A stretch of 64,000 bases of DNA, from positions 1 through 64,000 of the forward strand of contig NZ_JAOQJT010000012.1 of assembly GCF_025567285.1 (NCBI RefSeq). The letters run 5' to 3'. The notes under the pieces are model-generated. The model saw only the letters and a list, made by a program, of their open reading frames with translations, had not been told where the DNA came from and ran no database searches. Below are positions 8,194 through 17,125 of this stretch, in pieces (position 1 is the first letter of the stretch; each line of letters opens with the position of its first letter). This stretch comes from Coprococcus aceti (GTDB taxonomy: Bacteria; Bacillota; Clostridia; Lachnospirales; Lachnospiraceae). Both the position numbers and the translations under genes were made by a program.

Positions 8194-9240
8194 TTGAAAA
8201 AGAAAAAGGATGAAATAACCATCCGTTCCAGTGCAGCAGAATATTTAACCTATGTTGCCTCTATCGGTGGTCAGCAGGACAGTATTGAGATGCGCTATGA
8301 GGATGAGAATATATGGCTGACACAGAAGATGATGGCCACATTGTATGATGTGGATGTTCGTACAATCAATGAGCATATTAAGAAGATTTATTCCGACTCA
8401 GAGCTTGAGGAAGATTCAACTATCCGGAATTTCCGGATAGTTCAAACGGAAGGTTCCCGTCAGGTGACTCGTGATACAAAGCATTATAATCTCCAAATGA
8501 TTATTGCGGTCGGATTCAAGGTTAATAATGAGCGAGCGGTGCAGTTCCGCAAGTGGGCCAATGGTATCGTGAAAGACTACACTATTAAAGGCTGGGTCAT
8601 GGATGACGAACGTCTGAAAAATGGTGGCTCTGTGCTTACAGTAGAATACTTTGACCGCCTGCTTGAGCAGATTCGTGAGATCCGTCTCTCTGAGCGGAGA
8701 TTTTATCAGAAAATAACGGACATCTATGCTACAGCTCTTGATTATGACCGAACAGCAAAAACAACAAAGCAGTTCTTTGCAAAGGTTCAAAACAAGATGC
8801 ATTATGCAGTTCACGGACATACAGCAGCAGAGTTGATTTATGAGCGGGCTGATGCAGATAAGCCACACATGGGATTAACTACTTGGGCAGCAGCGCCGGA
8901 AGGCAAGATTGTAAAAAGTGATGTGAGTGTTGCGAAGAATTATCTTTCAGAGAAGGAAATGCGTTCATTAGAGCGTATTGTATCTGCTTATCTGGATTTG
9001 GCAGAGGATCGGGCGGAACGTCATATTCCAATGACGATGGAGGATTGGGCAAAGCGTTTGGATTTATTCTTGATGGCCGACGACAGAGATGTTCTTCAGG
9101 ATGCAGGCAAAATCACTGCTGAGATTGCCAAGGCAAAAGCTGAAACTGAATTTGAAAAATATCGTGTTATTCAGGATAGGCTGTTCATGTCTGATTTTGA
9201 TAAGTACATGTTGGAATTGGAAGAGAATGCGAAGAAGTAG
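8194..9240 (+). CDS. RhuM-family (virulence RhuM-like) protein
   Basis: This is a 348-aa protein from TTG 8194, chosen because AAAAGGAG lies just upstream; the longer open frame to 8119 has no ribosome site and overlaps the small gene. The N-terminal part has the RhuM pattern: WLTQKMMATLYDVDVRTINEHIKKI, RQVTRDTKHYNLQMIIAVGFKVNNERAVQFRKWAN split over about residues 45-125. The C-terminal half is helical (about 190-340). RhuM-type proteins are widespread in accessory regions and are related to phage antirepressor N-terminal domains. Their molecular role is unclear, and a toxin or regulatory role is only suggested. Confidence 0.85.
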   Translation: MKKKKDEITIRSSAAEYLTYVASIGGQQDSIEMRYEDENIWLTQKMMATLYDVDVRTINEHIKKIYSDSELEEDSTIRNFRIVQTEGSRQVTRDTKHYNLQMIIAVGFKVNNERAVQFRKWANGIVKDYTIKGWVMDDERLKNGGSVLTVEYFDRLLEQIREIRLSERRFYQKITDIYATALDYDRTAKTTKQFFAKVQNKMHYAVHGHTAAELIYERADADKPHMGLTTWAAAPEGKIVKSDVSVAKNYLSEKEMRSLERIVSAYLDLAEDRAERHIPMTMEDWAKRLDLFLMADDRDVLQDAGKITAEIAKAKAETEFEKYRVIQDRLFMSDFDKYMLELEENAKK

Positions 9241-9459
9241 CATGAAACCAGTGATGATGTGGATGGGTTCGGATGAGTAACTTCCAGACACAAATCGGTA
9301 ATTCATAGAGTGCTGTCTTTTCATGTGAAGACCGTCTGCTTGCTAAGCAAGAAACCTTGAGTTTATGCGGTATTTAGGTGGTTCTGACGGATAATGTGTA
9401 CGCGAATAGTTGTACCTATTGTTGTGAAATGAGTTCGTAGTTGGAGAAAATAGAATTAT

Positions 9460-10110
9460 ATGAGAAAAAATGACAAATTTCCATTCGCTATGACAAAGAA
9501 ATCATTGGTTGTGTATATTGTTTTTACAGTTCTTATGGGACTATTTCTGTTTTTTGTCATAGGAGATATGGCTGGAAAATGTGCGGCATGCATTGTTTGT
9601 CCGATGCTCATTGCATATTTGCTCTATGCGTATTGCAAGGAAAGTAAAGCAGATACGAAAGCTCGTGAGATGAAAGCACAATATATGAATGGCAGTTATT
9701 TTGAAAGCCCTGAGTGGCATGAGAAATATGTAGCCTATCTCAATGAGCACACATTTGAGAAACCTAAATATCAAAGCATGAAACTGGATTTATTAAAAAG
9801 ATTTCAAAGACGGGAATATCTTGTCAAAATGATATTGCCATTGTTCCTAATGTTTTGTACCTTGTGTCTTATTCCTTTAGGGCGTTATTATATGGCTATC
9901 ATAGGATTTTGCCTATTCGGATTTTTGTTTTGGCTAGAGTTTTCACTGTATATAGGAATGCCGGTACGGAAGTGGTTGAAGGGTGATATTGATTATGAGG
10001 AGCTTGAAGCGTCATATTTAAAAAGTCAAATGCTTTTCTATAAAACAAATGCTTTAGCATTTGGAACTACACATTTACATGGATTCACAGAGAAAAAATA
10101 TATGCAGTAG
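9460..10110 (+). CDS. Hypothetical membrane protein
   Basis: This 216-aa protein has four predicted transmembrane helices (about 13-34, 38-52, 120-138, 143-162) and charged cytoplasmic segments. The family is not recognised. ATG 9460 is preceded by TTGGAGAAAATAG, an acceptable ribosome site. It sits between the two copies of the Cys-rich gene in a block without clear housekeeping genes. The 219 bp before it (9241-9459) hold only small palindromes such as TTGCTAAGCAA. Confidence 0.6.
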   Translation: MRKNDKFPFAMTKKSLVVYIVFTVLMGLFLFFVIGDMAGKCAACIVCPMLIAYLLYAYCKESKADTKAREMKAQYMNGSYFESPEWHEKYVAYLNEHTFEKPKYQSMKLDLLKRFQRREYLVKMILPLFLMFCTLCLIPLGRYYMAIIGFCLFGFLFWLEFSLYIGMPVRKWLKGDIDYEELEASYLKSQMLFYKTNALAFGTTHLHGFTEKKYMQ

Positions 10111-10121
10111 ATTATCGGCTG

Positions 10122-10376
10122 GTGGAAGGAATATCAAGAAAAATAGTACGCCTTAAGAAGTATGAGGATGGAATTTATAATACGGAGGAGTTTCAGCATT
10201 TTGCAGTTATTCATGTCAGACTGCCAAAAAGCGGAAACATTCATGATGTTGAGATCGAACTAAATGAATTTCAGGTTCAAATGGCAATCGATAAGTTACC
10301 CACCTACAAAATTGGTGAAAATTTGATGGAGAATCTTTCTGTAAATGAGCATAAAGAAAATGAGGCTGTAATATAG
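10122..10376 (+). CDS. Small hypothetical protein
   Basis: This 84-aa frame starts at GTG 10122, 11 bp after the membrane protein. The sequence is mixed alpha/beta-like with a charged C-terminus and no known motif. The ribosome site is poor, so translation may depend on coupling to the upstream gene. The function is unknown. Confidence 0.45.
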   Translation: MEGISRKIVRLKKYEDGIYNTEEFQHFAVIHVRLPKSGNIHDVEIELNEFQVQMAIDKLPTYKIGENLMENLSVNEHKENEAVI

Positions 10377-10429
10377 CCAATGCAGTATTTAGCATTGCCT
10401 AAAAAGGATAAAGAAGATAAGGAGACTCC

Positions 10430-10681
10430 CTGGACAGAAAAACCGAAGCCCTAAACTACCTGAAACAATACCCCAAGATGGCAAAATGGATGAATACCTG
10501 CATTTGCTGTGGCTCAATGGGTTATAACCCGGATATGCCGGACAAGATTACTTCGAGAGATGGCAATGGAGAATATAACACTGTATTTTCAATAAACATA
10601 AAGAAGTATTTTTCTCCACTGAGAGTAAATGACATGGGAATGTGCGCCATTTGTCAGAAATATTGGAGAGAAAATCATTAA
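10430..10681 (+). CDS. Small Cys-rich protein, copy 2
   Basis: Near-identical to the protein at 7920-8168, with the same CxxC pairs. AAGGAG (10419-10424) lies at ideal spacing from CTG 10430, giving 83 aa with the full conserved N-terminus. ATG 10478 is the nearest standard start but would remove residues conserved between the copies and has no ribosome site. Changes between copies are mostly conservative (V/A, I/T, R/I), and the end differs (RNK against RENH). The function is unknown; a zinc-ribbon-type protein is likely. Confidence 0.55.
   Translation: MDRKTEALNYLKQYPKMAKWMNTCICCGSMGYNPDMPDKITSRDGNGEYNTVFSINIKKYFSPLRVNDMGMCAICQKYWRENH
10433..10675 (+). repeat. Direct repeat (about 243 bp), copy 2 of 2
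   Basis: The second copy of the repeat at 7921-8163, almost identical over the Cys-rich gene. The repeat boundaries fall close to the gene ends, suggesting duplication or gene conversion of a single gene cassette. Confidence 0.85.
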
Positions 10682-10744
10682 GCAACTTGATATGATGAAA
10701 TTGAGGCTTGTAGCAATAAGCCAAATAGAAAAGGAGAAAAGACG

Positions 10745-11095
10745 ATGGAATTTATATGTTACCCAAAGTGTTCAACCTGCCAGAAGGCAAAGAAATGGCT
10801 TGACGAGAATAGGATAGAATACACGGAGCGTCACATTGTGGATGATAATCCTACATATGAGGAGCTTAAGAAATGGTATGAGAAGAGTGGACCTCCGCTC
10901 AAGAGATTCTTCAATACGAGCGGCATGCTGTATAAGGAGATGAAACTGAAGGACAAGCTTCCGGACATGAGCGAGGATGAGCAGTTGCAGCTTCTTGCGA
11001 CAAATGGCATGTTGGTGAAGAGACCGCTTGTCGTTGCTGAAGGTTTCGTGCTGACTGGATTTAAAGAGAAAGAGTGGACAGAGATGATGCTGTAG
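10745..11095 (+). CDS. ArsC/Spx-family protein (arsenate reductase-like)
   Basis: This 116-aa thioredoxin-fold protein has CSTC near residues 9-12 (CYPKCSTCQKAKKWL), and RPLVVAEGFVLTGFKEKEW near the end, as in YffB/ArsC-like proteins. The length equals the family norm. The N-terminal CxxC is as in Spx/YffB, so a redox-regulated role is as likely as arsenate reduction; no ars genes are near. ATG 10745 follows AAAGGAGAAAAGACG. The mannosidase gene starts 24 bp downstream, possibly co-transcribed. Confidence 0.88.
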   Translation: MEFICYPKCSTCQKAKKWLDENRIEYTERHIVDDNPTYEELKKWYEKSGPPLKRFFNTSGMLYKEMKLKDKLPDMSEDEQLQLLATNGMLVKRPLVVAEGFVLTGFKEKEWTEMML

Positions 11096-11119
11096 TAGGA
11101 ACGTCCCCGTGGAGAAAAA

Positions 11120-13597
11120 ATGAAAAAAATTGATGTAAACAACAGTTGGGAAATGCATCGCGTAGGTGATGACGATTGGATCACGGCGACAGTGCCGGGA
11201 TCGGTGTATGGGGATCTGCTGCAGGCGGGCAAGATGGAAGATCCATTCTGGAAGGACAATGAGATAGAATCACTGAAGCTGATGGATTACGATTATGAGT
11301 ACCGCACCAGCTTTTCGTGTGATGATGAGCTGCTGGAATCGGATGAAGTTATCCTTCGATTTGAAGGGCTGGACACCATTGCGGATATCACGCTCAATGG
11401 TGTGAAGCTTGGACACGCCGACAATATGCACAGGACATGGGAGTATTCGGTAAAGGATATCCTGAAGCAGTCGGATAATATATTAAGTGTATATTTTTAT
11501 TCGCCGACAAAGTTCATCGCAGATGCATTTGCGAAGGCTCCAACACGGGGAATCGAGGATGCCATGAATGGATTTGTACATATCAGAAAGGCTCACTGCA
11601 TGTTTGGCTGGGACTGGGGCGCTCACCTTCCTGATGCAGGAATATGGAGACCGGTCAGCCTGCTTGGAATTGATACTGCACGGATAGATTCTGTTGAAAT
11701 CCTGCAGCATCATGGTCAGGACACAGTGGAACTTGATATAAAGCCGGAGATAGAATTTGCCCGGAAGCATATCGGTTCTGGATCAGAGACGGGACAGCTG
11801 GGTGTGAGGGTGCGAGTAATTGATCCGGCTGGAAACGAAATTATAAACAAGATACTGAATGAAGATAACACGAAGAATATACATATAGACAACCCACAGC
11901 TCTGGTGGCCGCGTGGGTATGGTGAGCAGAACCTTTACAATGTTTCCGTTGACCTTGTGAAAGATGATGGTACGGTGGTTGACAACTGGACGAGAAAGAT
12001 CGGCCTGCGGACAATAACCATGGACCGTACAAAGGACAAATGGGGAGAGAGGTTTGCCACCTGCGTAAACGGTGTAAATATATTTGCCATGGGTGCGGAT
12101 TACATTCCGGAGGACCATCTTCTTGGACGTGTGACACCTGAGACCACAAGAGCTCTGCTTGAGAAGGCGGTATTTGCGAATTTCAATTCTATACGTGTGT
12201 GGGGCGGTGGATATTATCCTGACGACTGGTTCTATGATATGTGCGATGAGATGGGACTTGTGGTGTGGCAGGATTTCATGTTTGCGTGTGCTGTCTACGA
12301 TCTCACACCAGAATTTGAGGCAAATATCACCGCGGAATTTATTGACAACTTAAAGAGGATCCGCCATCATGCGTCACTTGGGCTTATGTGTGGCAATAAT
12401 GAGATGGAGCAGTTTGTTAAGGAGAGAAAATGGGTGAGCAAGGACAGCGAGGTGCGGGACTATATTATTATGTACGAGCGAATTCTCCCTAAGATCATGA
12501 AGCAGTATGCTCCACAGGTATTCTACTGGCCAGCGAGCCCGTCCTCAGGTGGTTCATTTGATGATCCGAGAGACGAGAACCGTGGTGATGTGCATTATTG
12601 GGCTGTGTGGCATGGTGATAAGCCATTTTCTGAGTACAGAAAGTTTTACTTCAGATATATTTCCGAATTCGGTTTCCAGTCATTTCCTTCAAAGAAGACT
12701 GTTGAGACATTTACGGATGATGAGCGTGATATGAATATCTTTTCATACATTATGGAGCGGCATCAGAGAAATGGCTCGGCAAATGGAAAGATAATGAATT
12801 ATATGCAACAGACATATAGATATCCATCTGATTTCGAGACGGTTATCTACGCATCGCAACTTCTGCAGGCGGATGCTATCAGGTATGGCGTCGAGCATTT
12901 TCGAAGAAACAGAAATGATGACAGGTGCATGGGAGCAGTGTACTGGCAGTTCAACGACTGCTGGCCGGTTGCATCCTGGTCCAGTGTGGATTACTGCCAG
13001 CGCTTAAAGGCGCTGCACTACTATGCAAGACGTTTCTTTGCTCCGATCATGATCTCCTGTGAAGAGGAGGGCATGCTTGGAAGCGGACAGGAGCTGGTGA
13101 GACTCCCATTTGAATTCCCGAAGTCCATACGCCTCTGTGTGGCAAATGAAACCATGAACACAGAGAAAATACTTGTGTCCTGGCAGTTGAGGGATGCGTC
13201 AGCTCGTGTTCTTGAATCCCACGAGGAGGAGATCACTGCGCCAGCGCTGACGAGCGTATGGCTTGACAAGGTTGAACTTCCTGGTATCGACATTTACCAT
13301 CAGTATGTGAGCTATCAGGCAAGCATGAAAGGACAGGTAATATCAGAGGGGACTGTCATATTCTCATATCCGAAGTATTTCTGCTACGAGGAGCCTCATT
13401 TGCAGGCGACAGTGGATGGCGACTATATCACAGTCAGTGCGGATGCGTATGCGAAGAGTGTGGAGATCCTGAACCAGAATGAGGATCTGATTCTGTCGGA
13501 TAATTATTTTGACCTGAATGCAGATTCAAAGACTGTAAAGGTTATAAGTGGAAGTGTGGATAAGCTGAGGCTTAGAAGTGTATATGATATAAATTGA
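11120..13597 (+). CDS. Beta-mannosidase, glycoside hydrolase family 2
   Basis: This 825-aa GH2 enzyme hydrolyses terminal beta-linked mannose. It has a jelly-roll sugar-binding domain (about 1-180), an Ig-like domain (about 190-290), and a TIM barrel from about 300. E428 in CGNNEMEQF is the expected acid/base, and E516 in YISEFGFQSFPS is the expected nucleophile. The sequences WDWG near 160 and WPRGYGEQ near 265 are typical of beta-mannosidases. No signal peptide is present, so the enzyme is intracellular and works on imported mannosides. ATG 11120 follows GTGGAGAAAA. The 3' end is duplicated at 16.97-17.06 kb. Confidence 0.93.
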   Translation: MKKIDVNNSWEMHRVGDDDWITATVPGSVYGDLLQAGKMEDPFWKDNEIESLKLMDYDYEYRTSFSCDDELLESDEVILRFEGLDTIADITLNGVKLGHADNMHRTWEYSVKDILKQSDNILSVYFYSPTKFIADAFAKAPTRGIEDAMNGFVHIRKAHCMFGWDWGAHLPDAGIWRPVSLLGIDTARIDSVEILQHHGQDTVELDIKPEIEFARKHIGSGSETGQLGVRVRVIDPAGNEIINKILNEDNTKNIHIDNPQLWWPRGYGEQNLYNVSVDLVKDDGTVVDNWTRKIGLRTITMDRTKDKWGERFATCVNGVNIFAMGADYIPEDHLLGRVTPETTRALLEKAVFANFNSIRVWGGGYYPDDWFYDMCDEMGLVVWQDFMFACAVYDLTPEFEANITAEFIDNLKRIRHHASLGLMCGNNEMEQFVKERKWVSKDSEVRDYIIMYERILPKIMKQYAPQVFYWPASPSSGGSFDDPRDENRGDVHYWAVWHGDKPFSEYRKFYFRYISEFGFQSFPSKKTVETFTDDERDMNIFSYIMERHQRNGSANGKIMNYMQQTYRYPSDFETVIYASQLLQADAIRYGVEHFRRNRNDDRCMGAVYWQFNDCWPVASWSSVDYCQRLKALHYYARRFFAPIMISCEEEGMLGSGQELVRLPFEFPKSIRLCVANETMNTEKILVSWQLRDASARVLESHEEEITAPALTSVWLDKVELPGIDIYHQYVSYQASMKGQVISEGTVIFSYPKYFCYEEPHLQATVDGDYITVSADAYAKSVEILNQNEDLILSDNYFDLNADSKTVKVISGSVDKLRLRSVYDIN

Positions 13598-13656
13598 CCT
13601 TGATAGGATAGAGTTACAGATAGTAAATGCCAGCGCTTAAAATGCGCTGGCATTCT
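13502..13656 (+). repeat. Duplicated mannosidase 3' end plus terminator, copy 1
   Basis: The last ~95 bp of the beta-mannosidase gene and the following hairpin are repeated at 16970-17127 with a moderate number of substitutions and small indels. This copy is the functional one, joined to the complete gene. Confidence 0.85.
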
Positions 13657-13665
13657 CAATTTTCA
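13626..13665 (+). terminator. Terminator after beta-mannosidase
   Basis: AATGCCAGCGC (13626-13636) pairs with GCGCTGGCATT (13644-13654), followed by CTCAATTTTC. The perfect 11-bp stem with a 7-nt loop has a weak U tract. It may serve the convergent minus-strand gene as well. Confidence 0.75.
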
Positions 13666-13688
13666 TAGTTTCGAAGATGAGAGATAAA

Positions 13689-14639
13689 TTAGTATACCCC
13701 CGCAGGATACAGATCGCCATCCGGAAGAACAGGTGGCTCTTTTTCGGCATTCTCAGGTATAACTTCCTTGCGTTCACCAGGGGCAAGCTTGATCGTTCCG
13801 GCACTTGACTGTACATAGATCACGCTGTAGCCGATATTTTCTACATATAATGGCTTTTCGTCTGTATATTCGGAGTAGAACTCGATATTCTGATAATGCG
13901 GGAAATATCTCACGTCAACAAGCTCATTGCATTCCAGCCCTTTATTGTATGCACTTATCAGAAAGCTGTCCTGAAATGTTCCGACGTGCGGGTATGCCGA
14001 ATATTCGCAGGGAGTGTTGTCTTCAGAATCTTCTGGCACATAATACAGTGAATGAAAGTAATACTCACAGAAATTGGCAAGTACAAGAAGAACTTTTCCC
14101 GGTTCTATAACAGGTCTGAGCAGCGTGTCCATTCCTTTATATTTCATCTTCAGGACTTCATAGTCTGGAATAACATCTGAGTACTCATTCTGATGTTCCC
14201 AGTCGCAGTACGCAAGAGGACAGTGATACACGCTGTTCATAGTTGTGACAACGAGCTCCTCGGCCTCGGTATCTACATGTATATCATTTACAACCGAAGT
14301 ATGGATCCATGTGCCATCTGTGAGTCTTTGATGTCCGGTTACGACGCCGTGTCCCATCTGGTATCGTTCGCCATCTGATACAAATGACTCAACATACCAG
14401 TAGTGAAGCATGAGCTTTTCGTTATCATTTACCAAATTGTCAACATAGGAATCGATGATCTGCTGTCCTAGAAGCTCATAGCTGCTTCCCGGAAATGGTC
14501 TGGACATTCCCATCACTATCCTGCGTCCGTTATATGAAAATACCAGCTTGATCACCATGCCGTAGTCCTTTATGACGCCCTTTATATCATATTTATCTGA
14601 ATATACATTTATCTCCTGCTCGAGCATTGAACTATCCAT
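13689..14639 (-). CDS. Hypothetical protein
   Basis: A protein of about 316 aa from ATG 14639, which has GAGG upstream; GTG 14651 is a possible longer start. It is acidic and aromatic-rich, without a signal peptide or membrane helices. No known motif is visible. The C-terminal part ends in a short Pro-rich segment (EKEPPVLPDGDLYPAGVY). It is convergent with the mannosidase and lies in the island bounded by the duplicated 3' end. The function is unknown. Confidence 0.65.
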   Translation of the reverse strand: MDSSMLEQEINVYSDKYDIKGVIKDYGMVIKLVFSYNGRRIVMGMSRPFPGSSYELLGQQIIDSYVDNLVNDNEKLMLHYWYVESFVSDGERYQMGHGVVTGHQRLTDGTWIHTSVVNDIHVDTEAEELVVTTMNSVYHCPLAYCDWEHQNEYSDVIPDYEVLKMKYKGMDTLLRPVIEPGKVLLVLANFCEYYFHSLYYVPEDSEDNTPCEYSAYPHVGTFQDSFLISAYNKGLECNELVDVRYFPHYQNIEFYSEYTDEKPLYVENIGYSVIYVQSSAGTIKLAPGERKEVIPENAEKEPPVLPDGDLYPAGVY

Positions 14640-14778
14640 ACCAGAGGCCACCTCACTTCTCTATATTTTATAGTATACTAATTATCTATCCTTTTGCCCG
14701 GATTGGTCAATCAACTGGTAGTTTAATAGAAATGAGATAATGTTCGAATTCCTAATTATTATCTCTGTGGTATGGTTA

Positions 14779-15198
14779 TCAATCGAGATTTATATCTTTG
14801 TAGATATCGGATACATAGGTTTCTTTCATTGTATTAAATATTTGGTGCTTGATGTTTTCAAATATTACATCTGCGGATTCTTTAATTTGTTTATCGATGG
14901 TAGTTGCAGTATCAGGAAAATCGTAAAATTTCAGTAAATTGTCAGAAGGCTCTGCTACCAGTTCATAAACATCATAAAGGGTGAGCTTGGACAGATCACA
15001 GTTTAAGTTCGTCCCACCTGGACCGGGCTTAGAAACGATCAAGTCCTTTTTCTTTAGGTCCAGCATGGTATATCTGATAATAGATGCATCAGCTCCTGTG
15101 TGAGCAGCGATAAAGTTGCTTGTTATTTTTTCATCTTTGTGTAAATAGCATATGATGAGGATCTGTAAAGCTAAGGTGTATTTTGTTGAAAATCTCAT
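14779..15198 (-). CDS. Rrf2-family transcriptional regulator
   Basis: This is 139 aa from ATG 15198, chosen because AAAGGAG lies 10 nt upstream and family proteins begin with MRFSTKYTLALQIL-like text. The winged HTH occupies about 1-85, including GADASIIRYTMLDLKKKDLI and the beta-wing PGPGGTNL. The cysteine trio that holds an Fe-S cluster in IscR/NsrR is absent, so it is a cluster-free Rrf2 protein that probably senses something else. It is alone on its strand in the island; the target is unknown. Confidence 0.8.
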   Translation of the reverse strand: MRFSTKYTLALQILIICYLHKDEKITSNFIAAHTGADASIIRYTMLDLKKKDLIVSKPGPGGTNLNCDLSKLTLYDVYELVAEPSDNLLKFYDFPDTATTIDKQIKESADVIFENIKHQIFNTMKETYVSDIYKDINLD

Positions 15199-15362
15199 GT
15201 GTGTAAAACTCCTTTCGAAAAATTGTGAAAAAATACTTGAACTGGCCAAGAATTTGTCGCAAAATGACAACAGATTAAAAGTTTGTTGCGAGTACACAAC
15301 AAACTGAGCATATTACAATAAGAGTGTTAAATCAAGAGTAAAAAAGAGAATTAAGGAAACAT

Positions 15363-15934
15363 ATGGACAAAGAGAAGTATATTATATCTTGGAATCTAGC
15401 AGGCTATACCTAGAATGCAACCAAAGAAAGCTTAGGGAGATCGCCTTAAGAGGGCTTGCAAGTGCATAAAAAAGAGGCGCCAGAGGCCTGGCTTTTCGGG
15501 CTTTCGGAAGTGATATCTGGAAAAGACAATAAATATCTGGACATACTAAGAGGCGAGTTCCAAGGTTATGTAATGGTATTGCCGAAGGCTTATAGAAATG
15601 ATTTTAGATCAGCTATAAATGTGCTACTTATCAATGCGGAGGGCTATCACGAACATAATACTAGGATCCTTGATGGCTTAGAGGATTCTATCTTATATGA
15701 GTACGTAGATATAGATACTGATTACGGATATTTCCGAGTTGTGAATGCACATATACCACACACTTGCAATGAGAATAGACAGGAGTGGTATCAACAAAGC
15801 CGGAAAGACTTTAAGATGGTACAGCTCTTGTCATGGAGGGATTTTTAGACGAGGGAACTGATGAGTTCTTCGGATATTGTGAGTCAAAATACGTAATAAT
15901 AAAGAAAAAGATACTACTAGTAAAAAAAGAATAA
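15363..15934 (+). pseudogene. Broken endonuclease/exonuclease/phosphatase-like gene
   Basis: ATG 15363 with upstream AAGGAAAC begins MDKEKYIISWNLAGYT and then hits TAG at 15411. A second frame (15456-15848) continues with FGLSEVISG, FRSAINVLLIN, EYVDIDTDYGYFRVVNAHIP and stops. A third frame after 15848 carries DEGTDEFFGYCESKYV and ends at 15934. The SWNLAG start, the FRVVNAHIP strand and the F..D..SDFF-like end are arranged as in EEP (DNase I-like) proteins. At least two frame breaks are needed. The assignment is by pattern only. Confidence 0.45.
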
Positions 15935-15935
15935 A

Positions 15936-16018
15936 AATATGAGTGTAGGGTATTGAACTCATAAACAGCTTATGGTATAGTGAAAATACGATATGAGTGC
16001 AGTAGCTACCACTCATAT
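15936..16018 (+). promoter_or_regulatory. Repeated ATATGAGTG sites upstream of the RHH-like gene
   Basis: ATATGAGTG occurs at about 15938 and 15991; the second pairs with CACTCATAT (16010-16018) to give a 9-bp perfect inverted repeat, and ACTCAT recurs between them. The sites lie 30-110 bp upstream of ATG 16048. They are well placed to be operators bound by the ribbon-helix-helix-like product. Function is inferred. Confidence 0.4.
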
Positions 16019-16047
16019 ACAAATAATAGAAGAAAGGAGTGAAGTCT

Positions 16048-16476
16048 ATGAGGATCCAGTTTTTTCCAGGACCAGAGCTTGAAGAGAAGTTAAAGGTCGA
16101 GGCTGCAAGTCAAGGAGTCAATGTGAGTATTATTGTCATTGATGTTCTTAACAAGTTTTATGGTTTGGTTGGCCCTAATTCCAAAACAGAAGCTCAGATC
16201 GAAAAAGATGTACTAAATGAGATTGCCGCATATGTTTCTGATTCGGCAAATGCTGGAACTGAATTTGATATCAACGCAGCATCTGCAACCTATACTCAAA
16301 TCGATATGACATATGCAGGAAAGCCTAAAGTAGTAAAGGCAAGGATTGGTAAAAAATTTGCCAGAGAGATTGGGCTACCTGGAAGATTCCAAAAGGTAGA
16401 GCAGGTATTACTGCAGAATGGTAAGCCCAAAAGAACTAGTGGAAATCGAGCTGCTATCTATCGGATTCTTAGTTGA
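16048..16476 (+). CDS. Small protein with ribbon-helix-helix-like N-terminus
   Basis: This is 142 aa from ATG 16048, chosen because GAAAGGAG lies at correct spacing; GTG 16039 overlaps the SD. Residues 1-40 (MRIQFFPGPELEEKLKVEAA then SQGVNVSIIVIDVLNKFY) have the strand-helix-helix spacing of Arc/MetJ-type regulators. The C-terminal part is basic, including KARIGKKFAREIGLPG. It could be an antitoxin or plasmid-type regulator. No clear toxin follows; the next gene is another small RHH-like protein. Confidence 0.55.
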   Translation: MRIQFFPGPELEEKLKVEAASQGVNVSIIVIDVLNKFYGLVGPNSKTEAQIEKDVLNEIAAYVSDSANAGTEFDINAASATYTQIDMTYAGKPKVVKARIGKKFAREIGLPGRFQKVEQVLLQNGKPKRTSGNRAAIYRILS

Positions 16477-16573
16477 ATAAGGCAACAGTCATCAGAGACA
16501 CCGAGAAGTTTGTCGAAAGAAAATGTAAAAACAAACTATATCAAGAGCGGAGATATGATATAAAGGAGATAAG

Positions 16574-16858
16574 ATGCAGAATAATAATATCACAATTACT
16601 TTTAAAGTAAACGAAAAGGAATACTGGAACTTCAAGCGGGTATGTAGAGCAGAGAGGAAAATCCCTGCGGTGTTGTTGAGGGGGTTCATAACGAAGTATA
16701 GCGAAGAGAATAAAGAGTATATTGACGAAAATGAGGCCCTTGACGAATTAGAATTGGAAGAGGAGGCTCTGGAGTTAGAGTATTATTATAATGAGGTGCT
16801 GGGAGGGTACGACGAAGAGGATAAAGGTGAGGTGTATGATAATAGCTACGATTTTTAA
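16574..16858 (+). CDS. Small acidic protein, RHH-like
   Basis: This 94-aa protein is preceded by AAAGGAGATAAG. The N-terminal half (NITITFKVNEKEYWNFKRVC) resembles a ribbon-helix-helix strand and helix. The C-terminal half is extremely acidic (ENEALDELELEEEALELEY), as in DNA-mimic or antitoxin tails. It is about 100 bp downstream of the first RHH-like gene. The function is unknown. Confidence 0.5.
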   Translation: MQNNNITITFKVNEKEYWNFKRVCRAERKIPAVLLRGFITKYSEENKEYIDENEALDELELEEEALELEYYYNEVLGGYDEEDKGEVYDNSYDF

Positions 16859-16969
16859 CTTATAAGCTTTACCTGATTATAAAAGCGTTCCTGATCTTTT
16901 CTATGTCTGCGTTCTACCTTGCTATTGTGGCGAGGTGTACGCGGACGGATCAGTTTATGACTGTTCATC

Positions 16970-17065
16970 AATTATTTTGACCTGAATGCAGATTCAAAGA
17001 CTGTAAAGGTTATAAGTGGAAGTGCGGATAAACTGAGACTTAGAAGTGTATATGATATAAGTTGA
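16970..17065 (+). pseudogene. Beta-mannosidase C-terminal fragment
   Basis: The frame reads NYFDLNADSKTVKVISGS and ends SVYDIS at TGA 17063-17065, near-identical to the last 31 residues of the complete enzyme ending at 13597. There is no start and no other enzyme sequence upstream. It marks the right edge of the 3.4-kb island. Confidence 0.85.
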
Positions 17066-17093
17066 TCTTGATAAGAGAGATTTATAAATGGTA

Positions 17094-17125
17094 AATGCCA
17101 GCGCATTATATATGTGCTGGCATTC
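17094..17125 (+). terminator. Hairpin copy after the mannosidase fragment
   Basis: AATGCCAGC pairs with GCTGGCATT around an AT-rich loop. It is the second copy of the hairpin at 13626 with the inner stem eroded. No T run follows, and the HAD gene SD begins a few bases downstream, so it may act as a leader hairpin rather than a terminator. Confidence 0.5.

Noticed and set aside
14740..14937. Plus-strand 65-aa hydrophobic frame
   Set aside because: It lies antisense to the Rrf2 gene and has no ribosome site.
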